64,000 bases of DNA from Spirochaetales bacterium Spiro_09 (GCA_001604385.1 LVBK01000033.1:257-64256), one strand, 5' to 3'. Counted from the first letter of the stretch, positions 38,961 through 48,291 are shown. The notes: generated by a model not told the origin, from the letters alone. Program-made: numbers and translations.

Positions 38961-39597
38961 AATAAATCCGTATTTCTTTCGGATAATAGGTTTTCAAGCC
39001 CGGCCTGTACGAATAATGAACCGTTGTATCATCGGCCGTGGCAAGCGGATCATAATACACCGGATAGTCTTTATTCTCGACAATTTCAAAACGGGGGCGG
39101 ACAAGCGCAGGTTCATAGCGAAGGCGGACAGGTTGTTCACCCGGCCGAATGTCGCAAAAAAAGGTATAATCATAGACCGCCAGAAATAGTTCTCCCGGGG
39201 CATACCCGGAAAGATCGATATAAAACCGGTAGGATACCGTGCCATTGCGCTGTCGCGCGCTGAACTCTTTGACCGCTGCCGGATTGGACCGTTTTGACTG
39301 CTGACGGATAAATGTGAAGTAATAGTAATGTCGTAGATTGGTAAACGCATTGTTGAATATTTCCCGGGTTTCCGTTGCATCGAACTTGCCGTCACGGTTG
39401 TGGTCATAGCCATGAATCAGGTCAGCGCTGAAAAAGGAATCAAAGGTCCAATCAAGATATGCCCCTGACAAACGCTCCCCGCTCCATACAAACTCAACCT
39501 CGCTAGAAAAAAACATATGAGGGTGCGCGTTCAATGATCTACCTGCAAGTACGACTAATACGAACAAAACCATAAGAGCCCGTGAAGGTCTTCCCAT
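38950..39597 (-). CDS. DUF1007 family exported protein
   Basis: LNAHPHMFFSSEVEFVWSGERLSGAYLDWTFDSFFSADLIHGYDHNRDGKFDATE. Confidence 0.85.
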   Translation of the reverse strand: MGRPSRALMVLFVLVVLAGRSLNAHPHMFFSSEVEFVWSGERLSGAYLDWTFDSFFSADLIHGYDHNRDGKFDATETREIFNNAFTNLRHYYYFTFIRQQSKRSNPAAVKEFSARQRNGTVSYRFYIDLSGYAPGELFLAVYDYTFFCDIRPGEQPVRLRYEPALVRPRFEIVENKDYPVYYDPLATADDTTVHYSYRPGLKTYYPKEIRIYYDN

Positions 39598-39601
39598 TGC
39601 G

Positions 39602-41611
39602 TTACCTCACTACAAGCAAGCCGATTTGATACACAAGGGCAGAGGCCAGCCATGCCGATCCTGTCTGAAAGACCACTGCGGCAATGGTCCATTTCAATGA
39701 GCCCATTTCCCTGCGGATTGCGGCAAGAGCGGCAAGGCAGGGTGTATATAAAAGAGTAAACACCAGAAATGACAAGGCGGTTAAAGGAGTAAAATAACTT
39801 TCAAATCCCAGCGGAAGGACTACCGACAGGGTGCTGATCACCGCCTCTTTGGCGGCAAAGCCGCTTGTCAATGCGGCGACCGCCTGCCAGGAAGCGAAAC
39901 CGTTCAAGCTGAACAAGGGAGCGATAAAACCTCCAAACAAGGCCAACATGCTTTCCCCTGCATCTTCAACCATTGAAAAAGATCCATCTAGGTTGGTAAA
40001 AAACCAGATAACCAGAGAACCCAAAAAAATAACCGTAAAAGCCCGATGCAAGAAATCCTGAATCTTGTCGTACAAATGCAAAATCACCGTACGGACAGAA
40101 GGGAGTCGATATACCGGCAGCTCGAGCACAAACGGTATTGAACGACCACGAAAAAGCGTATTCTTGAACAAAAACCCGCTGAGAATGGCAATGAGAATCC
40201 CCCCAAAATATAAAAGGCTCATGACAATCACCCGGTGCGAGGGGAAAAAGGCTGCAGTGAATACGGCATATACCGGAACTTTTGCCGAACAGGACATAAA
40301 TGGGGTTAATAAAATGGTCATACGTCGATCACGGTCACTCGAAAGTGTCCGGGTAGCCATCACTGCAGGAACCGTACAGCCAAAACCGATCAGCATGGGC
40401 ACAAAGGATCTGCCTGACAGGCCAATGTGTCTGAGCAGTGAATCAAGCACAAAGGCTACGCGGGCCATGTATCCGGTATCTTCCAGCAGGGACAAAAAGA
40501 AAAAGAGAATCACAATAACCGGCAAGAAGGAAAGCACGCTACCGACGCCGGTCAAGGCCCCATCAACAATCAAGGATCGAATCCAGGGATTCACTTCGGT
40601 TTTACCCAGAACCTCATCGATCATGCCTATAAGATATTCTATACCACCGGAAAAAAGGTCGCTGATAAAGGATCCGGGAGGACCGAAGGTACAAAAAAAG
40701 ATGGCTACCATCGCAAGAATAAACACAGGAATGCCCAAATACGCATGCGTCAAGAGACGATCAAGATTAAATGATCGTTGTTGCTCCCGACTCTCTGTTG
40801 CTTTATTAACCGCCCGGGAAACCAGGTCTTCTATAAAACTGTACCGCATATCGGCAATAGCAGATTCTCTGTCAGTGCAAAGGTCGCTTTCCATTTCGCG
40901 AATAATACGACGGATAATGTCCCTATCAGCTGCGGGCAAAGCCAGGGACGCTTCCATCGGAGGGTCGCCCTCGATCAGCTTGGTCGCTGCAAAACGGCTT
41001 TCAATCCCCAGCCGCGTTGCCGCCTCTTCAACAATATGACTGATTGAGTGCAGAGCCTTATGTACCGGACCGGAGCAAAAATCGATACGTCGACGGCCAT
41101 CAGTTACAGATGCGGGGATCTTTCCTGCTGCGGCGTCAACAATTCGCTCGATCAATTCTTCGATTCCCTCGCCTTTGTTTGCAACAATGGGTACGATAAA
41201 AACACCAAGCTCTTTCTCAAGCATCGCAATGTCTATGGACCACCCATTTGCCCTGAATTCATCCATCATGTTAAGCGCAATAACCATCGGTATTCCCAGG
41301 GTCATCAGCTGCAATGACAGGTAGAGATTGCGCTCGATATTTGTTGCATCGACAATATTTAATATGACATCGGGCTTTTCGGATACCAGAAAGTCCCGGG
41401 ATACCACTTCCTCGGGGGTAAAAGGAGAGAGGGAATAAATTCCCGGTAAATCAACAACGGACAATGCGGGATGTTTCCGTACCGTCCCCTCTTTTTTCTC
41501 TACCGTGACACCGGGGAAATTGCCGGTATGCTGATTACTTCCGGTCAACTGGTTGAATAGCGTTGTTTTTCCGCAATTTTGGTTACCAGCAAGCGCGATA
41601 CTGATATTCAC
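39602..41611 (-). CDS. feoB: Ferrous iron transport GTPase FeoB
   Basis: GNQNCGKTTLFNQLTGSNQHTGNFPGVTVEKKEG, VDLPGIYSL, GFGCTVPAVMATRTL. Confidence 0.96.
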   Translation of the reverse strand: MNISIALAGNQNCGKTTLFNQLTGSNQHTGNFPGVTVEKKEGTVRKHPALSVVDLPGIYSLSPFTPEEVVSRDFLVSEKPDVILNIVDATNIERNLYLSLQLMTLGIPMVIALNMMDEFRANGWSIDIAMLEKELGVFIVPIVANKGEGIEELIERIVDAAAGKIPASVTDGRRRIDFCSGPVHKALHSISHIVEEAATRLGIESRFAATKLIEGDPPMEASLALPAADRDIIRRIIREMESDLCTDRESAIADMRYSFIEDLVSRAVNKATESREQQRSFNLDRLLTHAYLGIPVFILAMVAIFFCTFGPPGSFISDLFSGGIEYLIGMIDEVLGKTEVNPWIRSLIVDGALTGVGSVLSFLPVIVILFFFLSLLEDTGYMARVAFVLDSLLRHIGLSGRSFVPMLIGFGCTVPAVMATRTLSSDRDRRMTILLTPFMSCSAKVPVYAVFTAAFFPSHRVIVMSLLYFGGILIAILSGFLFKNTLFRGRSIPFVLELPVYRLPSVRTVILHLYDKIQDFLHRAFTVIFLGSLVIWFFTNLDGSFSMVEDAGESMLALFGGFIAPLFSLNGFASWQAVAALTSGFAAKEAVISTLSVVLPLGFESYFTPLTALSFLVFTLLYTPCLAALAAIRREMGSLKWTIAAVVFQTGSAWLASALVYQIGLLVVR

Positions 41612-41838
41612 GATGCGTCCTTTTTGACTTTTATGATGCGTGCATCCTCGCCGCGTATGGTCAGTTCATACCCGCGCAGGGAAAGTTCCAATGGATCCCC
41701 AAACGGAGCAACCTTTCTCACCCTTACTCTCGTACCGGGGGTCAACCCCATATCAAGCAACCGTCGGCGCAAGGCCCCTTCGCCCCCAACGGCAGATATC
41801 ACACCGGATTCTCCGGGTTTCATTTGGTCAATGCTCAT
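41608..41838 (-). CDS. feoA: Ferrous iron transport protein FeoA
   Basis: LRRRLLDMGLTPGTRVRVRKVAPFGDPLELSLRGYELTIRGEDARII. Confidence 0.93.
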   Translation of the reverse strand: MSIDQMKPGESGVISAVGGEGALRRRLLDMGLTPGTRVRVRKVAPFGDPLELSLRGYELTIRGEDARIIKVKKDAS

Positions 41839-41858
41839 TGTTAGCCCTTTCTTACACA

Positions 41859-41876
41859 AACAGTATAATTACTGTT
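41859..41876. promoter_or_regulatory. Palindromic operator candidate, site 1 (feoA/dtxR intergenic)
   Basis: AACAGTA-TAAT-TACTGTT, 7-bp perfect arms. Confidence 0.65.
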
Positions 41877-41903
41877 GTTTCCCGGGAAAAATTACAGTAT
41901 AGT
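41875..41903 (+). promoter_or_regulatory. Promoter TTGTTT-N17-TATAGT for the dtxR-family gene
   Basis: Hexamers at 41875-41880 and 41898-41903. Confidence 0.6.
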
Positions 41904-41908
41904 AAGGT

Positions 41909-42313
41909 ATGCCCGATTCATTGAGCGCATCCAAACAGGATTACCTGGAAACCATATTAGAATTTTCTGCCGAGTCAGGCAAGGCGCGATCCATCGATAT
42001 TGCGCGAACACTCGGCGTTTCACGCGCAAGTGTCAATAAATCCCTGTCGGTTTTAAAGGAAACCGGGTTAGTTGAACACGAACATTATGGAGATGTTCGC
42101 CTGACTGCTGAGGGACTGCGCATGGCACGAGCTATACGGGGAAGACATGTCATGCTCAAAGCCTTTCTCTCTGAGGTACTGGGCCTCCCCGCAGAAACCG
42201 CTGAACGGGACGCTTGCCGTATGGAGCATGCTATTTGCACAGAGACAGCAGAAAAGTTTGCGGACTACCTTTCAAAGATACTGGAAGAAAAAAAGATACA
42301 TCATTCAACATGA
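41909..42313 (+). CDS. DtxR/MntR-family metal-dependent transcriptional regulator
   Basis: SLSASKQDYLETILEFSAESGKARSIDIARTLGVSRASVNKSLSVLKETGLVEHEHYGDVRLTAEG, EHAICTETAEKF. Confidence 0.92.
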   Translation: MPDSLSASKQDYLETILEFSAESGKARSIDIARTLGVSRASVNKSLSVLKETGLVEHEHYGDVRLTAEGLRMARAIRGRHVMLKAFLSEVLGLPAETAERDACRMEHAICTETAEKFADYLSKILEEKKIHHST

Positions 42314-42370
42314 CCATGAAACGTACCTCCTGAAGACCTGTCGGGAATCCAGGAGGTGTTGCTCACCGGC

Positions 42371-43819
42371 TCAAACGCCGGCTGTCTCCACGTATTTTTT
42401 CAGTTGTACACCCGCTACCTTCAGATTTGTAATTACTGACGGCCCTGCAATACAGCCTCCCGGACACGCCATGACTTCCACCAGATTACCTTCTGCGGGT
42501 TTTTTATCCGCTGCAGCCTTACCAAAGGCTTTCAACTGCTTCATACCTGCAGCATCCAGTCCGTTGATGACATAGGGGCGCAGCCGCTCCGTATCCTTAA
42601 CCCTGATGCGGACAGCTTCGGCGACACCGCCGGATTGGGCAAAATTCCGTGCAGACCCGGTTGGCTGCGTTTCGCACACAAGACTTTCGCTCGTTCCGAC
42701 ATCGATACCCTTGGCAACAAAAAGGGCTCCCAATTCCTCAGCCGACAATACATAATCGACATAGGGATCGTCGAGGCCTTCCTTTCTTTTGGCAAGACAG
42801 GGACCGATAAATACCGTTACATACGACGCATCCTCTTTCCGCGCAATTTCCGCGGTATAATGCATGGGCGATCGGGTTTCAGACACGCAGGGAATCAACT
42901 CCGGTGCATGCAAATGAACTGCACGAACATATGCCGGACAGCAGGACGTTGTCATAACTACGTCGCCCCGATCCATCCGCTCTTCAAATTCATGGGCTTC
43001 CTTGTCGGCGGTAATATCGGCACCCACGGCAACTTCAAAGGTTTTATAAAATCCCGCAGATTTCAGGGCACCTTCAAGCTGTCCGGGTGCGGCCCGAAAC
43101 TGGGCAGCTATTGCCGGCGCATACATCGCTACGACCTTTTTTCCTTCCATCAGATTCTTTATTACGTCAACCAGCTGCCCCTTGTCCATCATCGCCCCGA
43201 ACGGGCATTCACGCATACAGGCACCGCAAAAGGTGCATTTGCTGTAATCGATGCGCTCCTTTCCGTTTTCATCCTTGGAAATGGCACCCACCGGGCAGGC
43301 TTCCTCGCAGGGTACGGGAATTTTGATAATGGCATGATAGGGACAATTCTGTTTGCATATGCCACAATTTATGCAGGCTTCGGCGTCAATAACAGCCCGG
43401 CCATTTTTAATTTCAATACACTTTTTCGGGCAATTCATGACACAGGGACGGGCAACACAAGCCTGGCAGGCGTTGGTCACCATATAATGTGAACGGACAC
43501 ACGCATTGCAGGCTTCATCCAGAACAGTCAGCATGGGCTCTGTCGGGCGGTCACGATTCAGGGCGTCACGGGCATACTCGGCCAGTTTCTTTTCGTCATC
43601 GTAGTCTTCGACACTGTGCCCCAACCGCGCTATAACACGCATGCGCAGGACTTCACGGTCATGATACACGCAGCAACGAAACGGGTCGGCATTTAATGGA
43701 GCCATCTCGCGGGGTATATAATGAACTCCCTCTTCAAGCTTGCCTTCCAGCTGCAATTTTGCGATACGAACCAATATTTCACGCTTTAGTTGAGCCGCGC
43801 CATTATTGATATTAAGCAT
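42371..43819 (-). CDS. [FeFe]-hydrogenase, monomeric ferredoxin-type, group-B-like
   Basis: Multiple 4Fe-4S CxxCxxC motifs; H-cluster motifs TTSCCPAYV, GPCLAKRKE, VMACPGGCIAGPS. Confidence 0.9.
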   Translation of the reverse strand: MLNINNGAAQLKREILVRIAKLQLEGKLEEGVHYIPREMAPLNADPFRCCVYHDREVLRMRVIARLGHSVEDYDDEKKLAEYARDALNRDRPTEPMLTVLDEACNACVRSHYMVTNACQACVARPCVMNCPKKCIEIKNGRAVIDAEACINCGICKQNCPYHAIIKIPVPCEEACPVGAISKDENGKERIDYSKCTFCGACMRECPFGAMMDKGQLVDVIKNLMEGKKVVAMYAPAIAAQFRAAPGQLEGALKSAGFYKTFEVAVGADITADKEAHEFEERMDRGDVVMTTSCCPAYVRAVHLHAPELIPCVSETRSPMHYTAEIARKEDASYVTVFIGPCLAKRKEGLDDPYVDYVLSAEELGALFVAKGIDVGTSESLVCETQPTGSARNFAQSGGVAEAVRIRVKDTERLRPYVINGLDAAGMKQLKAFGKAAADKKPAEGNLVEVMACPGGCIAGPSVITNLKVAGVQLKKYVETAGV

Positions 43820-44069
43820 CTATCATCTCCCTGATCCGGGCAATCACGGCCGGCAGGGTCGCACCCGCCATAACTTGATCACCGACTATCACAAAAGGAG
43901 CTCTGCCATTTTTTGCATCCTTGCAAAAGCCAAGACAGGTTGCGCCTTCCACTTCCACCAAATCCCGAATATCATCCGGCAATTCATCCTCCAGAAGAAG
44001 GATATCTGATGCGCCCATGACATAACAGGCTGTGCCTGAACAAATAACTATCCGTAATTTTTCCGCCAT
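43812..44069 (-). CDS. Thioredoxin-like [2Fe-2S] ferredoxin
   Basis: CSGTACYVMGA ... GATCLGFCKDAKNGRAPFVIVGDQVMAGAT. Confidence 0.85.
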   Translation of the reverse strand: MAEKLRIVICSGTACYVMGASDILLLEDELPDDIRDLVEVEGATCLGFCKDAKNGRAPFVIVGDQVMAGATLPAVIARIREMIDA

Positions 44070-44087
44070 GTTTCTCTCCCTGTCTGC

Positions 44088-45317
44088 TCACAAATACGAG
44101 ATATTGACCTCTTTGAGGTACTGTTCCGCAAGCAGCTTTTGTATTTTTTTAACGACATTTCGTCTGATCTCCAGCTCCACTGGCATGTTCGGGTCCTGAT
44201 GCGCCTCGTTAATTTTCGTGCCGACAACTATCTGTATACGATCACTATCCAGCAACAACTCGCACAGTTTACGTGCGCCATGTTCCCTCTCCTGCTCGAT
44301 ACCGGCCGAACCACCCGAACGCGCACCCCGCTCAAGTATTTCCGAAACACGGCCCAGCGTAATAATTCCTTCTGTAACCAAATCCGCGCCTTCCATTACA
44401 GACATTGGGGGTATCTCCGGATCAATATTTTTCAAATCAAGCTTGAGCTTGCGTCCCAATTCCCGGGACAGAATATTTGCAGTCGTTCCCCCGCACAGCA
44501 CCTTTTTACCCGGAAACATGGAAAACAGGCGGGCCATTTCAGAATCCCGGTCCTGATTGACCGGTGGCCCGGTCATTATCAACAAGTCCCGCGGATTCCT
44601 GAAATAAATAACCCCGCAGGTTATGTCATCCTTGGCGCGGAAGCTGTCCTGCTGACGGGCCTGTGTTACGACGGTCCGCGCAAGATCCCGCGCGCTGATC
44701 GAAGGATTCCTGCTTATATTATCCAGAATAAAATCCTGTACAAGACACGGACCCCATCCCAGGGGAAAAGCCCGCGACCCCATACCTGACTGGGTTACCC
44801 CGTCAGAGAAAAAAACCAGACGATCACCAGGCCGGGCTTTATAATCTGAATAATAGAGCGTGGCCTCCTTTGCGGGAGCAGTCTTCTTGTTCTTGCGTTC
44901 TATCGGGGTGCACTGCTTGATCGGTTCGACAACGGTATTTTCGCGAATCAGGACGTACCCCGGGTTATCGTACTCCATAATGCGCACAGACGAATTCGGC
45001 TCAATATCGACAAGGGTGAAGGTGGCATAGCTGATACCCCGCTCCTTGCATACCGGAAGAGTGCTCATGATAATATCGGCCGCCCGCTTGATCGGTATGT
45101 CCGACGCTATGAACTTCAGCGCCATGGTGGCGGTCAGCGTTGACAGAACACCGGCTTTGATACCGGACCCAAGACCATCCGACAACACGGTAATAACACG
45201 GCCATCAGTCTCATTTTTCCGGGATAGAAAGGTGTCTCCCGGGGCTCCCTGGTTATATTTCGAACACTGATAGTGTCCGACTTCAATAAAGGCACCGGCA
45301 GCTATAAGATCGCTCAT
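44088..45317 (-). CDS. SpoIIE-type PP2C serine phosphatase linked to hydrogenase
   Basis: TVLSDGLGSGIKAGVLSTLTA, LVFFSDGVTQSGMG. Confidence 0.87.
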   Translation of the reverse strand: MSDLIAAGAFIEVGHYQCSKYNQGAPGDTFLSRKNETDGRVITVLSDGLGSGIKAGVLSTLTATMALKFIASDIPIKRAADIIMSTLPVCKERGISYATFTLVDIEPNSSVRIMEYDNPGYVLIRENTVVEPIKQCTPIERKNKKTAPAKEATLYYSDYKARPGDRLVFFSDGVTQSGMGSRAFPLGWGPCLVQDFILDNISRNPSISARDLARTVVTQARQQDSFRAKDDITCGVIYFRNPRDLLIMTGPPVNQDRDSEMARLFSMFPGKKVLCGGTTANILSRELGRKLKLDLKNIDPEIPPMSVMEGADLVTEGIITLGRVSEILERGARSGGSAGIEQEREHGARKLCELLLDSDRIQIVVGTKINEAHQDPNMPVELEIRRNVVKKIQKLLAEQYLKEVNISYL

Positions 45318-47092
45318 ACATCGTCCTCATCGATCGCAGAGAAAGATTCAATAATCGAGTTGAGCGTTGCTTCGGTTTCAGCCGCATTTTCCCCAAGCAA
45401 GAAGGCAATTTTTTGAACGACCGCCAGGTTTTTGTCAATAACCTTGCGGGTTTGCCTGATAACCCGGTCGCGTTGAACTTGAGGCGCCGTAACATCCTGA
45501 ATGACCCCGCACGAACTTTCCCCTTTTTCGATGGAAAATACGGTCGCATGGAATATCTTTTTCCCTTCCCGGAATTCATGTTCCACTACATCCGGACCGT
45601 CAACTGTCATAACATCGCGGAAAAATCGCGCCATGCCGGTTATGGCTTCCAGGTCTGCCCCTTCCATCCCCGGCCTGGCCTCATACATCGACTCAATATC
45701 GCTTCCCATCAAGTGGGCAAAATTCTCGTTGCACTCCACTATTTTCATGGAAGAATCGCAAATTACCACACCGGACGGGATCGCTTTAATCAGCCCGTTA
45801 GCCTTCTTTTGTGCAAGTTTTCGCATGTAGGACACGCACATGGTCTTTTCTGCCCGGTTTTCCAGCATAGCGGCAACAAAAAGACGGCAGGTATCATAGC
45901 CGCAGCTGCCGCAATTGAGCTCATCCGCAATCGTCAGTTTTCCAACCTGCTTCAATGCGGAACGAAGCTCATCCTCGCTGTGACTGAGCGGAACAGGCCG
46001 TTCAATCGGCAGAGTCCCGGCAAGCTCCGGAACCGGATCACAGAGGGCGGCTGATTCCTCTGGGGCATTTTGGGCATATTCAAGCAACCTGATTCGCCGC
46101 AGGGATGAAGGTCTTTTCAAGGAAACAAGCGGACCGTTTACACAGCCGCCCGGACAGGCGAGCAATTCCATAAAAAGAGGAACCTCAAGGTCTTCATTTT
46201 TCAGGCCGCGAATAGCCGCATCAATCGCGCCGAGTCCGGTTACCGACATCATATGAACTCCGACGGAAGGTGAAAACTTTTTAACCGAAGCGATCATTCC
46301 ACCGTCAACGCCGTACAAGCTTCCCGAGGAAGCCCGAAAGGGTATGAACCCGCTGCCAGAACCCATGTTCTTGTCATGTCTTTCGCGGAGATTTCCGGGA
46401 TCAATTCCCGCATCGTTCATCCATCCGGCCAGTTCGGCAAAACTGATCGCCGCATCAACGGTCTGCCACACATCAGCTTCACGTTTTTTGGCAATACAGG
46501 GGCCGACAAACACAACGCCGATATCTTCTCCATAAATTTGCCGCAGGTAGCGGGAATGGGCCAGAAGGGGGGAAGCCCTGTCGGTAATAAACCGCTCGTA
46601 CTCGGGTAAATAACGTTTCACGTACTCCACCGCGGACGGGCAGGCAGACGACAAATACAGACGTTTTGTATCAGATTCCGTACCGGAAGCTATCTTTCCC
46701 CGCGCAAGGGCAAAATCCTCAGCCAGACGGGCAGACACCAGGTCCGCCCCGATCGCAGTCTCCGAAACGCCAAAGAAGCCCAGGCTTTTAATCGCTTCAA
46801 CAAGTGTCTCGGGTGGAATTCCGGTAAATTCCGAGGCAAAAGAAGGAGCAAGGGACACAATAACCTTGTCCTTCAGTTTCAACAGCTGGCGGGCACGACC
46901 CAGATCGTCCCGGACTCGCTTTGCTCCGGCCGGACACACCGTCACACAATGGCCGCACAGGACGCACAGGGAAGAAATAACCGCCGCATGCCCGTTTTCA
47001 ACACGTATTGCCTTTACCGGGCATTCACGGATACATTTGTAACAATCCTGGCATTGCGTCTTTTCTGTATAAATGGGATTAAGATAATTCAT
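45314..47092 (-). CDS. Sensory [FeFe]-hydrogenase-like protein with 4Fe-4S and PAS domains
   Basis: CQDCYKCIRECPVKAI, CVLCGHCVTVCP; SSACPSAV, GPCIAKKRE, LLACPGGCVNGP; LNCGSCGYDTC; PAS-like ANGLIKAIPSGVVICDSSMKIVECNENFAHLMG. Confidence 0.9.
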   Translation of the reverse strand: MNYLNPIYTEKTQCQDCYKCIRECPVKAIRVENGHAAVISSLCVLCGHCVTVCPAGAKRVRDDLGRARQLLKLKDKVIVSLAPSFASEFTGIPPETLVEAIKSLGFFGVSETAIGADLVSARLAEDFALARGKIASGTESDTKRLYLSSACPSAVEYVKRYLPEYERFITDRASPLLAHSRYLRQIYGEDIGVVFVGPCIAKKREADVWQTVDAAISFAELAGWMNDAGIDPGNLRERHDKNMGSGSGFIPFRASSGSLYGVDGGMIASVKKFSPSVGVHMMSVTGLGAIDAAIRGLKNEDLEVPLFMELLACPGGCVNGPLVSLKRPSSLRRIRLLEYAQNAPEESAALCDPVPELAGTLPIERPVPLSHSEDELRSALKQVGKLTIADELNCGSCGYDTCRLFVAAMLENRAEKTMCVSYMRKLAQKKANGLIKAIPSGVVICDSSMKIVECNENFAHLMGSDIESMYEARPGMEGADLEAITGMARFFRDVMTVDGPDVVEHEFREGKKIFHATVFSIEKGESSCGVIQDVTAPQVQRDRVIRQTRKVIDKNLAVVQKIAFLLGENAAETEATLNSIIESFSAIDEDDV

Positions 47093-47094
47093 GG

Positions 47095-47349
47095 TTACCC
47101 CCGGCACAAGGTGTGTTCGAGCAAATCGGTAATCATACCGGGAAGAACGCCGCGGATCAGTTCGCCGTTGATCATGATATTCGGTCCGTCCTTGCATTTG
47201 CCCGTGCAAAGGCATCCCTGTATTTCTACTGTTGCGGACAATTTGTGCTCACGCAAAAAGCGTTCTATAATTTCCGCATTAAGGTTGTTTCCGCGGGAAA
47301 AGCAGGAACTGCCCATGCAAACAGTGATGATTGTTTCGGGATCTTTCAT
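47095..47349 (-). CDS. Thioredoxin-like [2Fe-2S] ferredoxin
   Basis: VCMGSSCFSRGNN ... IQGCLCTGKCKDGPNIMINGELIRGV. Confidence 0.87.
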   Translation of the reverse strand: MKDPETIITVCMGSSCFSRGNNLNAEIIERFLREHKLSATVEIQGCLCTGKCKDGPNIMINGELIRGVLPGMITDLLEHTLCRG

Positions 47350-47414
47350 AACGGCTCCTGAAGCAAATGTATAAAAATATATCGATTTGGTCAATAATCC
47401 ATGGAGGCTCGCTT

Positions 47415-48224
47415 ATGGACATATCAGCGTCACGGACAAACCCGCCCGTCGACATTGTCGAAAACCTGCAGGAATTTTATTCACGTATCCAGGAATACTA
47501 CGATGAGCTATTCCCTCTGGACGAGCGGGTGGTTCGCTTCTACCAGGGCATGGAACAGGAATATCGGCAGTCTCAACGGGGAGACGCAATTCCCATGTTC
47601 CGCTTTCTGGGAATTGGTTGCGGAACAGGAAATCTGGAAAACAGACTGGTTACCCTCGGCTTTGACGTAACCGGTATAGATAAAAACGCGGATATGGTTG
47701 CCACGGCTCAACGCAGAATGAAACGGAGCGGGGCCTCAATCAGGTTTTTTGAAATGTCCTCAATAGATATGCGGCGGTTTCTCAAGGCATCATCGTTCAA
47801 CGCGGTATCATCTCTGGGCAACATTCTACCCTTTATTGGAGATGAAACACTGATCAGGAAGTTCTTTCATGACAGCAAGGCCCTGCTCGCACCAGGAGGA
47901 GCCCTCGTCGTCGAGCTGGCCAATTTCGATGCCTACCGCCCGAACGAAACAATACGACTACGCGATAAAAGTTCCGTGCGAGTCCTGCTCGCCAGAAGTT
48001 TTACCCCGGCAGATGACGGCAAAATGCTGCTGGACGTCATGCTTGAATTGGGTAACGGAAGCAGGATTGTACTTCAAAAACGCACCCATATTCTGCCCAT
48101 TCACAGTCAAACCGCCGAACAATGGGCGCGCGAAGCAGGGTTCACCACAATGAATCGGTACAGCGGTTTTGACAAGGAGCCATGGTCAGCTGAATCCGAG
48201 TCAATGGTCCTGGTGTTCAGCTAA
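47415..48224 (+). CDS. Class I SAM-dependent methyltransferase
   Basis: FLGIGCGTGNLENRLVTLGFDVTGIDKNADMVATA, VSSLGNILPFI; SD GGAGG before ATG at 47415. Confidence 0.85.
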   Translation: MDISASRTNPPVDIVENLQEFYSRIQEYYDELFPLDERVVRFYQGMEQEYRQSQRGDAIPMFRFLGIGCGTGNLENRLVTLGFDVTGIDKNADMVATAQRRMKRSGASIRFFEMSSIDMRRFLKASSFNAVSSLGNILPFIGDETLIRKFFHDSKALLAPGGALVVELANFDAYRPNETIRLRDKSSVRVLLARSFTPADDGKMLLDVMLELGNGSRIVLQKRTHILPIHSQTAEQWAREAGFTTMNRYSGFDKEPWSAESESMVLVFS

Positions 48225-48228
48225 TACT

Positions 48229-48291
48229 GGATCGAGGCAGAACGGGCCCTGCCGGTTGTCCGAAGGGCCGCGCGGAGCCGCCGCGAAGAAT
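48229..48291 (+). repeat. Modular hairpin element, copy B
   Basis: GGATCGAGGCAGAACGGGC left end; GGCCCT ... AGGGCC; CGCGG-AGCCG-CCGCG; right end CGAAGAAT; compare 28760-28863. Confidence 0.55.

Noticed and set aside
40065-41039. 324-aa plus-strand ORF antisense to feoB
   Set aside because: Fully antisense to a well-supported feoB; composition (Ser/Arg/Lys-rich, no motif) is typical of a shadow ORF
42328-42360. ACCTCCTG...CCAGGAGGT hairpin between dtxR and the hydrogenase gene
   Set aside because: Probably a weak terminator between convergent genes but has no U-tract, so not called as a feature
43820-47092. Selenocysteine or frameshift interpretation of hydrogenase subunits
   Set aside because: All hydrogenase-cluster ORFs are intact with Cys at cluster positions; no in-frame UGA needed
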